This document shows positions 48,401 through 61,500 of a DNA stretch of 64,000 nt, one piece after another. Made by a program: the position numbers and the translations under genes. The notes under the pieces are model-generated. The model was not told where the DNA came from and searched no databases. It saw nothing but the letters and a program-made list of their open reading frames with translations. Each line of letters opens with the position of its first letter. Within the stretch, counting starts at the first letter, position 1. The DNA is from Henricia sp. BOLD:AAB3569 (Eukaryota; Echinodermata; Asteroidea; Spinulosida; Echinasteridae): assembly GCA_037783545.1 (NCBI GenBank), contig JBBELK010000629.1:44264-108263 (forward strand). Direction: 5' to 3'.

Positions 48401-49617
48401 AAACTGGGTTGAGGCTTCCTGACTGCTCTCACGCAAACCGTGGCTGTCTGTACACACCTCTTTGGGGTACTCCTGAGTTGTGCGCATGCTCAGTCATTCG
48501 GACTGTCGTTAACGCACCGCAGTTTGGCTCGGCAATTTGGTCAAAGTGTGGTCCAAACGTCGGCAAATTTGGAGGTCGAAAAATGTTCCGACAAACTTCA
48601 AATTTTGCATGCCCTAAACTCTCTATATTGCGCCCTTGTCATAAAAAAATTGACAGACTTTCGCCGGGAAATGGCAGAGAAATTTCAAAGTTTAGAAAAA
48701 ACTGGGTTGAGGCTTCCTGACTGCTCTCACGCAAACCGTGGCTGTCTGTACACACCTCTTTGGGGTACTCCTGAGTTGTGCGCATGCTCAGTCATTCGGA
48801 CTGTCGTTAACGCACCGCAGTTTGGCTCGGCAATTTGGTCAAAGTGTGGTCCAAACGTCGGCAAATTTGGAGGTCGAAAAATGTTCCGACGAACTTCAAA
48901 TTTTGCATGCCCTAAACTCTCTATATTGCGCACTTGTCATAAAAAATTGACAGACTTTCGCTGGGAAATGGCAGAGAAATTTCAAAGTTTAGAAAAAACT
49001 GGGTTGAGGCTTCCTGACTGCTCTCACGCAAACCGTGGCTGTCTGTACACACCTCTTTGGGGTACTCCTGAGTTGTGCGCATGCTCAGTCATTCGGACTG
49101 TCGTTAACGCACCGCAGTTTGGCTCGGCAATTTGGTCAAAGTGTGGTCCAAACGTCGGCAAATTTGGAGGTCGAAAAATGTTCCGACGAACTTCAAATTT
49201 TGCATGCCCTAAACTTTCTATATTGCGCACTTGTCATACAAAATTGACAGACTTTCACCGGGAAATGGCAGAGAAATTTCAAAGTTTAGAAAAAACTGGG
49301 TTGAGGCTTCCTGACTGCTCTCACGCAAACCGTGGCTGTCTGTACACACCTCTTTGGGGTACTCCTGAGTTGTGCGCATGCTCAGTCATTCGGACTGTCG
49401 TTAACGCACCGCAGTTTGGCTCGGCAATTTGGTCAAAGTGTGGTCCAAACGTCGGCAAATTTGGAGGTCGAAAAATGTTCCGACGAACTTCAAATTTTGC
49501 ATGCCCTAAACTCTCTATATTGCGCACTTGTCATACAAAATTGACAGACTTTCGCCGGGAAATGGCAGAGAAATTTCAAAGTTTAGAAAAAACTGGGTTG
49601 AGGCTTCCTGACTGCTC
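45454..49617 (+). repeat. Satellite block G2: source-like segment for the window end
   Basis: Fourteen monomers with an ordered set of private variants: GCAATCTCTAAACTTTC (near 45,634), CTCTAAATTGCGC (near 45,948), CCCTAAGCTC (near 46,236), AAAAAAATGGGTTG (near 46,614), CGGGAATTGGC (near 47,475), CGACAAACTTCAAATTATG (near 47,995), TTGCGCCCTTG (48,333 and 48,633), CGCTGGGAAATG (48,960) and TTTCACCGGG (near 49,254). Most recur in the same order about 13.1 kb downstream, from 58,833. GAGTTATGCGC (near 47,287) is also found near 3,319 and 4,805. Confidence 0.8.
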
Positions 49618-50806
49618 TCACGCAAACCGTGGCTGTCTGTACACACCTCTTTGGGGTACTCCTGAGTTGTGCGCATGCTCAGTCGTTCGGACTGTCGTTA
49701 ACGCACCGCAGTTTGGCTCGGCAATTTGGTCAAAGTGTGGTCCAAACGTCGGCAAATTTGGAGGTCGAAAAATGTTCCAACGAACTTCAAATTTTGCATG
49801 CCCTAAACTCTCTATATTGCGCACTTGTCATAAAAAATTGACAGACTTTCGCCGGGAAATGGCAGAGAAATTTCAAAGTTTAGAAAAAACTGGGTTGAGG
49901 CTTCCTGACTGCTCTCACGCAAACCGTGGCTGTCTGTACACACCTCTTTGGGGTACTCCTGAGTTGTGCGCATGCTCAGTCATTCGGACTGTCGTTAACG
50001 CACCGCAGTTTGGCTCGGCAATTTGGTCAAAGTGTGGTCCAAACGTCGGCAAATTTGGAGGTCGAAAAATGTTCCGACGAACTTCAAATTTTGCATGCCC
50101 TAAACTCTCTATATTGCGCACTTGTCATAAAAAATTGACAGACTTTCGCCGGGAAATGGCAGAGAAATTTCAAAGTTTAGAAAAAACTGGGTTGAGGCTT
50201 CCTGACTGCTCTCACGCAAACCGTGGCTGTCTGTACACACCTCTTTGGGGTACTCCTGAGTTGTGCGCATGCTCAGTCGTTCGGACTGTCGTTAACGCAC
50301 CGCAGTTTGGCTCGGCAATTTGGTCAAAGTGTGGTCCAAACGTCGGCAAATTTGGAGGTCGAAAAATGTTCCAACGAACTTCAAATTTTGCATGCCCTAA
50401 ACTCTCTATATTGCGCACTTGTCATAAAAAAATTGACAGACTTTCGCCGGGAAATGGCAGAGAAATTTCAAAGTTTAGAAAAAACTGGGTTGAGGCTTCC
50501 TGACTGCTCTCACGCAAACCGTGGCTGTCTGTACACACCTCTTTGGGGTACTCCTGAGTTGTGCGCATGCTCAGTCATTCGGACTGTCGTTAACGCACCG
50601 CAGTTTGGCTCGGCAATTTGGTCAAAGTGTGGTCCAAACGTCGGCAAATTTGGAGGTCGAAAAATGTTCCGACGAACTTCAAATTTTGCATGCCCTAAAC
50701 TCTCTATATTGCGCAATTGTCATAAAAAATTGACAGACTTTCGCCGGGAAATGGCAGAGAAATTTCAAAGTTTAGAAAAAACTGGGTTGAGGCTTCCTGA
50801 CTGCTC
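49618..50806 (+). repeat. Dimer duplication (2 x 594 bp)
   Basis: A monomer with CAGTCGTTCGG and TTCCAACGAAC (49,683 and 49,778) plus a near-consensus monomer is followed by a second copy of the first type at 50,212-50,418 (CAGTCGTTCGG near 50,277). The unit at 50,510 introduces TTGCGCAATTG. In the window-end copy (62,753 to 63,184) only one CAGTCGTTCGG monomer is present. Confidence 0.78.
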
Positions 50807-51103
50807 TCACGCAAACCGTGGCTGTCTGTACACACCTCTTTGGGGTACTCCTGAGTTGTGCGCATGCTCAGTCATTCGGACTGTCGTTAACGCACCGCAG
50901 TTTGGCTCGGCAATTTGGTCAAAGTGTGGTCCAAACGTCGGCAAATTTGGAGGTCGAAAAATGTTCCGACGAACTTCAAATTTTGCATGCCCTAAACTCT
51001 CTATATTGCGCACTTGTCATAACAAATTGACAGACTTTCGCCGGGAAATGGCAGAGAAATTTCAAAGTTTAGAAAAAACTGGGTTGAGGCTTCCTGACTG
51101 CTC
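50807..51103 (+). repeat. Monomer leading into the 7-monomer HOR
   Basis: Carries CATAACAAATTG (near 51,022). With the following monomer (GGGCTGTCG, CCGACAAAC, 7-A run) it forms a 595-bp pair that is repeated at 51,402-51,996, so a dimer duplication preceded or overlaps the larger HOR. Confidence 0.75.
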
Positions 51104-53185
51104 TCACGCAAACCGTGGCTGTCTGTACACACCTCTTTGGGGTACTCCTGAGTTGTGCGCATGCTCAGTCATTCGGGCTGTCGTTAACGCACCGCAGTTT
51201 GGCTCGGCAATTTGGTCAAAGTGTGGTCCAAACGTCGGCAAATTTGGAGGTCGAAAAATGTTCCGACAAACTTCAAATTTTGCATGCCCTAAACTCTCTA
51301 TATTGCGCACTTGTCATAAAAAAATTGACAGACTTTCGCCGGGAAATGGCAGAGAAATTTCAAAGTTTAGAAAAAACTGGGTTGAGGCTTCCTGACTGCT
51401 CTCACGCAAACCGTGGCTGTCTGTACACACCTCTTTGGGGTACTCCTGAGTTGTGCGCATGCTCAGTCATTCGGACTGTCGTTAACGCACCGCAGTTTGG
51501 CTCGGCAATTTGGTCAAAGTGTGGTCCAAACGTCGGCAAATTTGGAGGTCGAAAAATGTTCCGACGAACTTCAAATTTTGCATGCCCTAAACTCTCTATA
51601 TTGCGCACTTGTCATAACAAATTGACAGACTTTCGCCGGGAAATGGCAGATAAATTTCAAAGTTTAGAAAAAACTGGGTTGAGGCTTCCTGACTGCTCTC
51701 ACGCAAACCGTGGCTGTCTGTACACACCTCTTTGGGGTACTCCTGAGTTGTGCGCATGCTCAGTCATTCGGGCTGTCGTTAACGCACCGCAGTTTGGCTC
51801 GGCAATTTGGTCAAAGTGTGGTCCAAACGTCGGCAAATTTGGAGGTCGAAAAATGTTCCGACAAACTTCAAATTTTGCATGCCCTAAACTCTCTATATTG
51901 CGCACTTGTCATAAAAAAATTGACAGACTTTCGCCGGGAAATGGCAGAGAAATTTCAAAGTTTAGAAAAAACTGGGTTGAGGCTTCCTGACTGCTCTCAC
52001 GCAAACCGTGGCTGTCTGTACACACCTCTTTGGGGTACTCCTGAGTTGTGCGCATGCTCAGTCATTCGGACTGTCGTTAACGCACCGCAGTTTGGCTCGG
52101 CAATTTGGTCAAAGTGTGGTCCAAACGTCGGCAAATTTGGAGGTCGAAAAATGTTCCGACGAACTTCAAATTTTGCATGCCCTAAACTCTCTATATTGCG
52201 CACTTGTCATACAAAATTGACAGACTTTCGCCGGGAAATGGCAGAGAAATTTCAAAGTTTAGAAAAAACTGGGTTGAGGCTTCCTGACTGCTCTCACGCA
52301 AACCGTGGCTGTCTGTACACACCTCTTTGGGGTACTCCTGAGTTGTGCGCATGCTCAGTCATTCGGACTGTCGTTAACGCACCGCAGTTTGGCTCGGCAA
52401 TTTGGTCAAAGTGTGGTCCAAACGTCGGCAAATTTGGAGGTCGAAAAATGTTCCGACAAACTTCAAATTTTGCATGCCCTAAACTCTCTATATTGCGCAC
52501 TTGTCATAAAAAATTGACAGACTTTCGCCGGGAAATGGCAGAGAAATTTCAAAGTTTAGAAAAAACTGGGTTGAGGCTTCCTGACTGCTCTCACGCAAAC
52601 CGTGGCTGTCTGTACACACCTCTTTGGGGTACTCCTGAGTTGTGCGCATGCTCAGTCATTCGGACTGTCGTTAACGCACCGCAGTTTGGCTCGGCAATTT
52701 GGTCAAAGTGTGGTCCAAACGTCGGCAAATTTGGAGGTTGAAAAATGTTCCGACGAACTTCAAATTTTGCATGCCCTAAACTCTCTATATTGCGCACTTG
52801 TCATACAAAATTGACAGACTTTCGCCGGGAAATGGCAGAGAAATTTCAAAGTTTAGAAAAAACTGGGTTGAGGCTTCCTGACTGCTCTCACGCAAACCGT
52901 GGCTGTCTGTACACACCTCTTTGGGGTACTCCTGAGTTGTGCGCATGCTCAGTCATTCGGACTGTCGTTAACGCACCGCAGTTTGGCTCGGCAATTTGGT
53001 CAAAGTGTGGTCCAAACGTCGGCAAATTTGGAGGTCGAAAAATGTTCCGACGAACTTCAAATTTTGCATTCTCTAAACTCTCTATATTGCGCACTTGTCA
53101 TAAAAAATTGACAGACTTTCGCCGGGAAATGGCAGAGAAATTTCAAAGTTTAGAAAAAAACTGGGTTGAGGCTTCCTGACTGCTC
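51104..53185 (+). repeat. 7-monomer HOR, copy 1 (2,082 bp)
   Basis: Seven monomers, three of them 298 bp. In order: GGGCTGTCG+CCGACAAAC; CATAACAAATTG; GGGCTGTCG+CCGACAAAC; CATACAAAATTG; CCGACAAAC; CATACAAAATTG; GCATTCTCTAAAC. The same order starts again at 53,186. Private changes here are GCAGATAAATTTC (near 51,650) and GGAGGTTGAAAAATG (near 52,737), which introduces a TGA in the long forward frame. Confidence 0.87.
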
Positions 53186-55267
53186 TCACGCAAACCGTGG
53201 CTGTCTGTACACACCTCTTTGGGGTACTCCTGAGTTGTGCGCATGCTCAGTCATTCGGGCTGTCGTTAACGCACCGCAGTTTGGCTCGGCAATTTGGTCA
53301 AAGTGTGGTCCAAACGTCGGCAAATTTGGAGGTCGAAAAATGTTCCGACAAACTTTAAATTTTGCATGCCCTAAACTCTCTATATTGCGCACTTGTCATA
53401 AAAAAATTGACAGACTTTCGCCGGGAAATGGCAGAGAAATTTCAAAGTTTAGAAAAAACTGGGTTGAGGCTTCCTGACTGCTCTCACGCAAACCGTGGCT
53501 GTCTGTACACACCTCTTTGGGGTACTCCTGAGTTGTGCGCATGCTCAGTCATTCGGACTGTCGTTAACGCACCGCAGTTTGGCTCGGCAATTTGGTCAAA
53601 GTGTGGTCCAAACGTCGGCAAATTTGGAGGTCGAAAAATGTTCCGACGAACTTCAAATTTTGCATGCCCTAAACTCTCTATATTGCGCACTTGTCATAAA
53701 AAATTGACAGACTTTCGCCGGGAAATGGCAGAGAAATTTCAAAGTTTAGAAAAAACTGGGTTGAGGCTTCCTGACTGCTCTCACGCAAACCGTGGCTGTC
53801 TGTACACACCTCTTTGGGGTACTCCTGAGTTGTGCGCATGCTCAGTCATTCGGGCTGTCGTTAACGCACCGCAGTTTGGCTCGGCAATTTGGTCAAAGTG
53901 TGGTCCAAACGTCGGCAAATTTGGAGGTCGAAAAATGTTCCGACAAACTTCAAATTTTGCATGCCCTAAACTCTCTATATTGCGCACTTGTCATAAAAAA
54001 ATTGACAGACTTTCGCCGGGAAATGGCAGAGAAATTTCAAAGTTTAGAAAAAACTGGGTTGAGGCTTCCTGACTGCTCTCACGCAAACCGTGGCTGTCTG
54101 TACACACCTCTTTGGGGTACTCCTGAGTTGTGCGCATGCTCAGTCATTCGGACTGTCGTTAACGCACCGCAGTTTGGCTCGGCAATTTGGTCAAAGTGTG
54201 GTCCAAACGTCGGCAAATTTGGAGGTCGAAAAATGTTCCGACGAACTTCAAATTTTGCATGCCCTAAACTCTCTATATTGCGCACTTGTCATACAAAATT
54301 GACAGACTTTCGCCGGGAAATGGCAGAGAAATTTCAAAGTTTAGAAAAAACTGGGTTGAGGCTTCCTGACTGCTCTCACGCAAACCGTGGCTGTCTGTAC
54401 ACACCTCTTTGGGGTACTCCTGAGTTGTGCGCATGCTCAGTCATTCGGACTGTCGTTAACGCACCGCAGTTTGGCTCGGCAATTTGGTCAAAGTGTGGTC
54501 CAAACGTCGGCAAATTTGGAGGTCGAAAAATGTTCCGACAAACTTCAAATTTTGCATGCCCTAAACTCTCTATATTGCGCACTTGTCATAAAAAATTGAC
54601 AGACTTTCGCCGGGAAATGGCAGAGAAATTTCAAAGTTTAGAAAAAACTGGGTTGAGGCTTCCTGACTGCTCTCACGCAAACCGTGGCTGTCTGTACACA
54701 CCTCTTTGGGGTACTCCTGAGTTGTGCGCATGCTCAGTCATTCGGACTGTCGTTAACGCACCGCAGTTTGGCTCGGCAATTTGGTCAAAGTGTGGTCCAA
54801 ACGTCGGCAAATTTGGAGGTCGAAAAATGTTCCGACGAACTTCAAATTTTGCATGCCCTAAACTCTCTATATTGCGCACTTGTCATACAAAATTGACAGA
54901 CTTTCGCCGGGAAATGGCAGAGAAATTTCAAAGTTTAGAAAAAACTGGGTTGAGGCTTCCTGACTGCTCTCACGCAAACCGTGGCTGTCTGTACACACCT
55001 CTTTGGGGTACTCCTGAGTTGTGCGCATGCTCAGTCATTCGGACTGTCGTTAACGCACCGCAGTTTGGCTCGGCAATTTGGTCAAAGTGTGGTCCAAACG
55101 TCGGCAAATTTGGAGGTCGAAAAATGTTCCGACGAACTTCAAATTTTGCATTCTCTAAACTCTCTATATTGCGCACTTGTCATAAAAAATTGACAGACTT
55201 TCGCCGGGAAATGGCAGAGAAATTTCAAAGTTTAGAAAAAAACTGGGTTGAGGCTTCCTGACTGCTC
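53186..55267 (+). repeat. 7-monomer HOR, copy 2 (2,082 bp)
   Basis: Tandem copy of 51,104-53,185 with only a handful of differences: ACTTTAAATTTTG near 53,352, CATAAAAAATTG in place of CATAACAAATTG near 53,697, and the common forms at the two private sites of copy 1. It ends with the GCATTCTCTAAAC monomer (55,150), after which a CTCTAAATTGCGC monomer follows instead of a third copy. Confidence 0.87.
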
Positions 55268-56456
55268 TCACGCAAACCGTGGCTGTCTGTACACACCTCT
55301 TTGGGGTACTCCTGAGTTGTGCGCATGCTCAGTCATTCGGACTGTCGTTAACGCACCGCAGTTTGGCTCGGCAATTTGGTCAAAGTGTGGTCCAAACGTC
55401 GGCAAATTTGGAGGTCGAAAAATGTTCCGACGAACTTCAAATTTTGCATGCCCTAAACTCTCTAAATTGCGCACTTGTCATAAAAAATTGACAGACTTTC
55501 GCCGGGAAATGGCAGAGAAATTTCAAAGTTTAGAAAAAAACTGGGTTGAGGCTTCCTGACTGCTCTCACGCAAACCGTGGCTGTCTGTACACACCTCTTT
55601 GGGGTACTCCTGAGTTGTGCGCATGCTCAGTCATTCGGACTGTCGTTAACGCACCGCAGTTTGGCTCGGCAATTTGGTCAAAGTGTGGTCCAAACGTCGG
55701 CAAATTTGGAGGTCGAAAAATGTTCCGACGAACTTCAAATTTTGCATGCCCTAAACTCTCTATATTGCGCAATTGTCATAAAAAATTGACAGACTTTCGC
55801 CGGGAAATGGCAGAGAAATTTCAAAGTTTAGAAAAAACTGGGTTGAGGCTTCCTGACTGCTCTCACGCAAACCGTGGCTGTCTGTACACACCTCTTTGGG
55901 GTACTCCTGAGTTGTGCGCATGCTCAGTCATTCGGACTGTCGTTAACGCACCGCAGTTTGGCTCGGCAATTTGGTCAAAGTGTGGTCCAAACGTCGGCAA
56001 ATTTGGAGGTCGAAAAATGTTCCGACGAACTTCAAATTTTGCATGCCCTAAACTCTCTATATTGCGCACTTGTCATAACAAATTGACAGACTTTCGCCGG
56101 GAAATGGCAGAGAAATTTCAAAGTTTAGAAAAAACTGGGTTGAGGCTTCCTGACTGCTCTCACGCAAACCGTGGCTGTCTGTACACACCTCTTTGGGGTA
56201 CTCCTGAGTTGTGCGCATGCTCAGTCATTCGGGCTGTCGTTAACGCACCGCAGTTTGGCTCGGCAATTTGGTCAAAGTGTGGTCCAAACGTCGGCAAATT
56301 TGGAGGTCGAAAAATGTTCCGACGAACTTCAAATTTTGCATGCCCTAAACTCTCTATATTGCGCACTTGTCATAAAAAATTGACAGACTTTCGCCGGGAA
56401 ATGGCAGAGAAATTTCAAAGTTTAGAAAAAACTGGGTTGAGGCTTCCTGACTGCTC
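55268..56456 (+). repeat. Satellite bridge matching 45,752 and 50,510-51,310
   Basis: The first monomer has CTCTAAATTGCGC (55,464), as at 45,948 and 59,029. The next three follow 50,510-51,310 at an offset of 5,056 bp: TTGCGCAATTG (55,768), CATAACAAATTG (56,078) and GGGCTGTCG (56,231). Unlike its partner, the GGGCTGTCG monomer here lacks CCGACAAAC. Confidence 0.77.
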
Positions 56457-58450
56457 TCACGCAAACCGTGGCTGTCTGTACACACCTCTTTGGGGTACTC
56501 CTGAGTTGTGCGCATGCTCAGTCATTCGGGCTGTCGTTAACGCACCGCAGTTTGGCTCGGCAATTTGGTCAAAGTGTGGTCCAAACGTCGGCAAATTTGG
56601 AGGTCGAAAAATGTTCCGACAAACTTCAAATTTTGCATGCCCTAAACTCTCTATATTGCGCACTTGTCATAAAAAATTGACAGACTTTCGCCGGGAAATG
56701 GCAGAGAAATTTCAAAGTTTAGAAAAAACTGGGTTGAGGCTTCCTGACTGCTCTCACGCAAACCGTGGCTGTCTGTACACACCTCTTTGGGGTACTCCTG
56801 AGTTGTGCGCATGCTCAGTCATTCGGACTGTCGTTAACGCACCGCAGTTTGGCTCGGCAATTTGGTCAAAGTGTGGTCCAAACGTCGGCAAATTTGGAGG
56901 TCGAAAAATGTTCCGACGAACTTCAAATTTTGCATGCCCTAAACTCTCTATATTGCGCACTTGTCATACAAAATTGACAGACTTTCGCCGGGAAATGGCA
57001 GAGAAATTTCAAAGTTTAGAAAAAACTGGGTTGAGGCTTCCTGACTGCTCTCACGCAAACCGTGGCTGTCTGTACACACCTCTTTGGGGTACTCCTGAGT
57101 TGTGCGCATGCTCAGTCATTCGGACTGTCGTTAACGCACCGCAGTTTGGCTCGGCAATTTGGTCAAAGTGTGGTCCAAACGTCGGCAAATTTGGAGGTCG
57201 AAAAATGTTCCGACAAACTTCAAATTTTGCATGCCCTAAACTCTCTATATTGCGCACTTGTCATAAAAAATTGACAGACTTTCGCCGGGAAATGGCAGAG
57301 AAATTTCAAAGTTTAGAAAAAACTGGGTTGAGGCTTCCTGACTGCTCTCACGCAAACCGTGGCTGTCTGTACACACCTCTTTGGGGTACTCCTGAGTTGT
57401 GCGCATGCTCAGTCATTCGGACTGTCGTTAACGCACCGCAGTTTGGCTCGGCAATTTGGTCAAAGTGTGGTCCAAACGTCGGCAAATTTGGAGGTCGAAA
57501 AATGTTCCGACGAACTTCAAATTTTGCATGCCCTAAACTCTCTATATTGCGCACTTGTCATACAAAATTGACAGACTTTCGCCGGGAAATGGCAGAGAAA
57601 TTTCAAAGTTTAGAAAAAACTGGGTTGAGGCTTCCTGACTGCTCTCACGCAAACCGTGGCTGTCTGTACACACCTCTTTGGGGTACTCCTGAGTTAGTGC
57701 GCATGCTCAGTCATTCGGACTGTCGTTAACGCACCGCAGTTTGGCTCGGCAATTTGGTCAAAGTGTGGTCCAAACGTCGGCAAATTTGGAGGTCGAAAAA
57801 TGTTCCGACGAACTTCAAATTTTGCATGCCCTAAACTCTCTATATTGCGCACTTGTCATACAAAATTGACAGACTTTCGCCGGGAAATGGCAGAGAAATT
57901 TCAAAGTTTAGAAAAAACTGGGTTGAGGCTTCCTGACTGCTCTCACGCAAACCGTGGCTGTCTGTACACACCTCTTTGGGGTACTCCTGAGTTGTGCGCA
58001 TGCTCAGTCATTCGGACTGTCGTTAACGCACCGCAGTTTGGCTCGGCAATTTGGTCAAAGTGTGGTCCAAACGTCGGCAAATTTGGAGGTCGAAAAATGT
58101 TCCGACAAACTTCAAATTTTGCATGCCCTAAACTCTCTATATTGCGCACTTGTCATAAAAAATTGACAGACTTTCGCCGGGAAATGGCAGAGAAATTTCA
58201 AAGTTTAGAAAAAACTGGGTTGAGGCTTCCTGACTGCTCTCACGCAAACCGTGGCTGTCTGTACACACCTCTTTGGGGTACTCCTGAGTTGTGCGCATGC
58301 TCAGTCATTCGGACTGTCGTTAACGCACCGCAGTTTGGCTCGGCAATTTGGTCAAAGTGTGGTCCAAACGTCGGCAAATTTGGAGGTCGAAAAATGTTCC
58401 GACGAACTTCAAATTTTGCATGCCCTAAACTCTCTATATTGCGCACTTGT
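56457..58450 (+). repeat. Two-monomer alternation (594-bp dimers)
   Basis: Monomers with CCGACAAAC and CATAAAAAATTG (56,457; 57,051; 57,943) alternate with monomers carrying CCGACGAAC and CATACAAAATTG (56,754; 57,348; 58,240). An extra unit of the second type lies at 57,645-57,942 and carries an inserted A (GAGTTAGTGCGC, 57,696), the first clear non-A-run indel of the right-hand end. Confidence 0.82.
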
Positions 58451-58539
58451 CATACAAAATTGACAGACTTTCGCCGGAAATGGCAGAGAAATTTCAAAGT
58501 TTAGAAAAAACTGGGTTGAGGCTTCCTGACTGCTCTCAC

Positions 58540-61500
58540 GCAAACCGTGGCTGTCTGTACACACCTCTTTGGGGTACTCCTGAGTTGTGCGCATGCTCAG
58601 TCATTCGGACTGTCGTTAACGCACCGCAGTTTGGCTCGGCAATTGGTCAAAGTGTGGTCCAAACGTCGGCAAATTTGGAGGTCGAAAAATGTTCCGACGA
58701 ACTTCAAATTTTGCATTCTCCTAAACTCTCTATATTGCGCACTTGTCATAAAAAATTGACAGACTTTCGCCGGGAAATGGCAGAGAAATTTCAAAGTTTA
58801 GAAAAAACTGGGTTGAGGCTTCCTGACTGCTCTCACGCAAACCGTGGCTGTCTGTACACACCTCTTTGGGGTACTCCTGAGTTGTGCGCATGCTCAGTCA
58901 TTCGGACTGTCGTTAACGCACCGCAGTTTGGCTCGGCAATTTGGTCAAAGTGTGGTCCAAACGTCGGCAAATTTGGAGGTCGAAAAATGTTCCGACGAAC
59001 TTCAAATTTTGCATGCCCTAAACTCTCTAAATTGCGCACTTGTCATAAAAAATTGACAGACTTTCGCCGGGAAATGGCAGAGAAATTTCAAAGTTTAGAA
59101 AAAAACTGGGTTGAGGCTTCCTGACTGCTCTCACGCAAACCGTGGCTGTCTGTACACACCTCTTTGGGGTACTCCTGAGTTGTGCGCATGCTCAGTCATT
59201 CGGACTGTCGTTAACGCACCGCAGTTTGGCTCGGCAATTTGGTCAAAGTGTGGTCCAAACGTCGGCAAATTGGAGGTCGAAAAATGTTCCGACGAACTTC
59301 AAATTTTGCATGCCCTAAGCTCTCTATATTGCGCACTTGTCATAAAAAATTGACAGACTTTCGCCGGAAATGGCAGAGAAATTTCAAAGTTTTGAAAAAA
59401 ACTGGGTTGAGGCTTCCTGACTGCTCTCACGCAAACCGTGGCTGTCTGTACACACCTCTTTGGGGTACTCCTGAGTTGTGCGCATGCTCAGTCATTCGGA
59501 CTGTCGTTAACGCACCGCAGTTTGGCTCGGCAATTTGGTCAAAGTGTGGTCCAAACGTCGGCAAATTTGGAGGTCGAAAAATGTTCCGACGAACTTCAAA
59601 TTTTGCATGCCCTAAACTCTCTATATTGCGCACTTGTCATAAAAAATTGACAGACTTTCGCCGGGAAATGGCAGAGAAATTTCAAAGTTTAGAAAAAAAT
59701 GGGTTGAGGCTTCCTGACTGCTCTCACGCAAACCGTGGCTGTCTGTACACACCTCTTTGGGGTACTCCTGAGTTGTGCGCATGCTCAGTCATTCGGACTG
59801 TCGTTAACGCACCGCAGTTTGGCTCGGCAATTTGGTCAAAGTGTGGTCCAAACGTCGGCAAATTTGGAGGTCGAAAAATGTTCCGACGAACTTCAAATTT
59901 TGCATGCCCTAAACTCTCTATATTGCGCACTTGTCATAAAAAATTGACAGACTTTCGCCGGGAAATGGCAGAGAAATTTCAAAGTTTAGAAAAAACTGGG
60001 TTGAGGCTTCCTGACTGCTCTCACGCAAACCGTGGCTGTCTGTACACACCTCTTTGGGGTACTCCTGAGTTGTGCGCATGCTCAGTCATTCGGACTGTCG
60101 TTAACGCACCGCAGTTTGGCTCGGCAATTTGGTCAAAGTGTGGTCCAAACGTCGGCAAATTTGGAGGTCGAAAATGTTCCGACGAACTTCAAATTTTGCA
60201 TGCCCTAAACTCTCTATATTGCGCACTTGTCATAAAAAATTGACAGACTTTCGCCGGGAAATGGCAGAGAAATTTCAAAGTTTAGAAAAAACTGGGTTGA
60301 GGCTTCCTGACTGCTCTCACGCAAACCGTGGCTGTCTGTACACACCTCTTTGGGGTACTCCTGAGTTGTGCGCATGCTCAGTCATTCGGACTGTCGTTAA
60401 CGCACCGCAGTTTGGCTCGGCAATTTGGTCAAAGTGTGGTCCAAACGTCGGCAAATTTGGAGGTCGAAAAATGTTCCGACGAACTTCAAATTTTGCATGC
60501 CTAAACTCTCTATATTGCGCACTTGTCATAAAAAATTGACAGACTTTCGCCGGGAATTGGCAGAGAAATTTCAAAGTTTAGAAAAAACTGGGTTGAGGCT
60601 TCCTGACTGCTCTCACGCAAACCGTGGCTGTCTGTACACACCTCTTTGGGGTACTCCTGAGTTGTGCGCATGCTCAGTCATTCGGACTGTCGTTAACGCA
60701 CCGCAGTTTGGCTCGGCAATTTGGTCAAAGTGTGGTCCAAACGTCGGCAAATTTGAGGTCGAAAAATGTTCCGACGAACTTCAAATTTTGCATGCCCTAA
60801 ACTCTCTATATTGCGCACTTGTCATAAAAAATTGACAGACTTTCGCCGGGAAATGGCAGAGAAATTTCAAAGTTTAGAAAAAACTGGGTTGAGGCTTCCT
60901 GACTGCTCTCACGCAAACCGTGGCTGTCTGTACACACCTCTTTGGGTACTCCTGAGTTGTGCGCATGCTCAGTCATTCGGACTGTCGTTAACGCACCGCA
61001 GTTTGGCTCGGCAATTTGGTCAAAGTGTGGTCCAAACGTCGGCAAATTTGGAGGTCGAAAAATGTTCCGACAAACTTCAAATTATGCATGCCCTAAACTC
61101 TCTATATTGCGCACTTGTCATACAAAAAATTGACAGACTTTCGCCGGGAAATGGCAGAGAAATTTCAAAGTTTAGAAAAAACTGGGTTGAGGCTTCCTGA
61201 CTGCTCTCACGCAAACCGTGGCTGTCTGTACACACCTCTTTGGGGTACTCCTGAGTTGTGCGCATGCTCAGTCATTCGGACTGTCGTTAACGCACCGCAG
61301 TTTGGCTCGGCAATTTGGTCAAAGTGTGGTCCAAACGTCGGCAAATTTGGAGGTCGAAAAATGTTCCGACGAACTTCAAATTTTGCATGCCCTAAACTCT
61401 CTATATTGCGCCCTTGTCATAAAAAATTGACAGACTTTCGCCGGAAATGGCAGAGAAATTTCAAAGTTTAGAAAAAACTGGGTTGAGGCTTCCTGACTGC

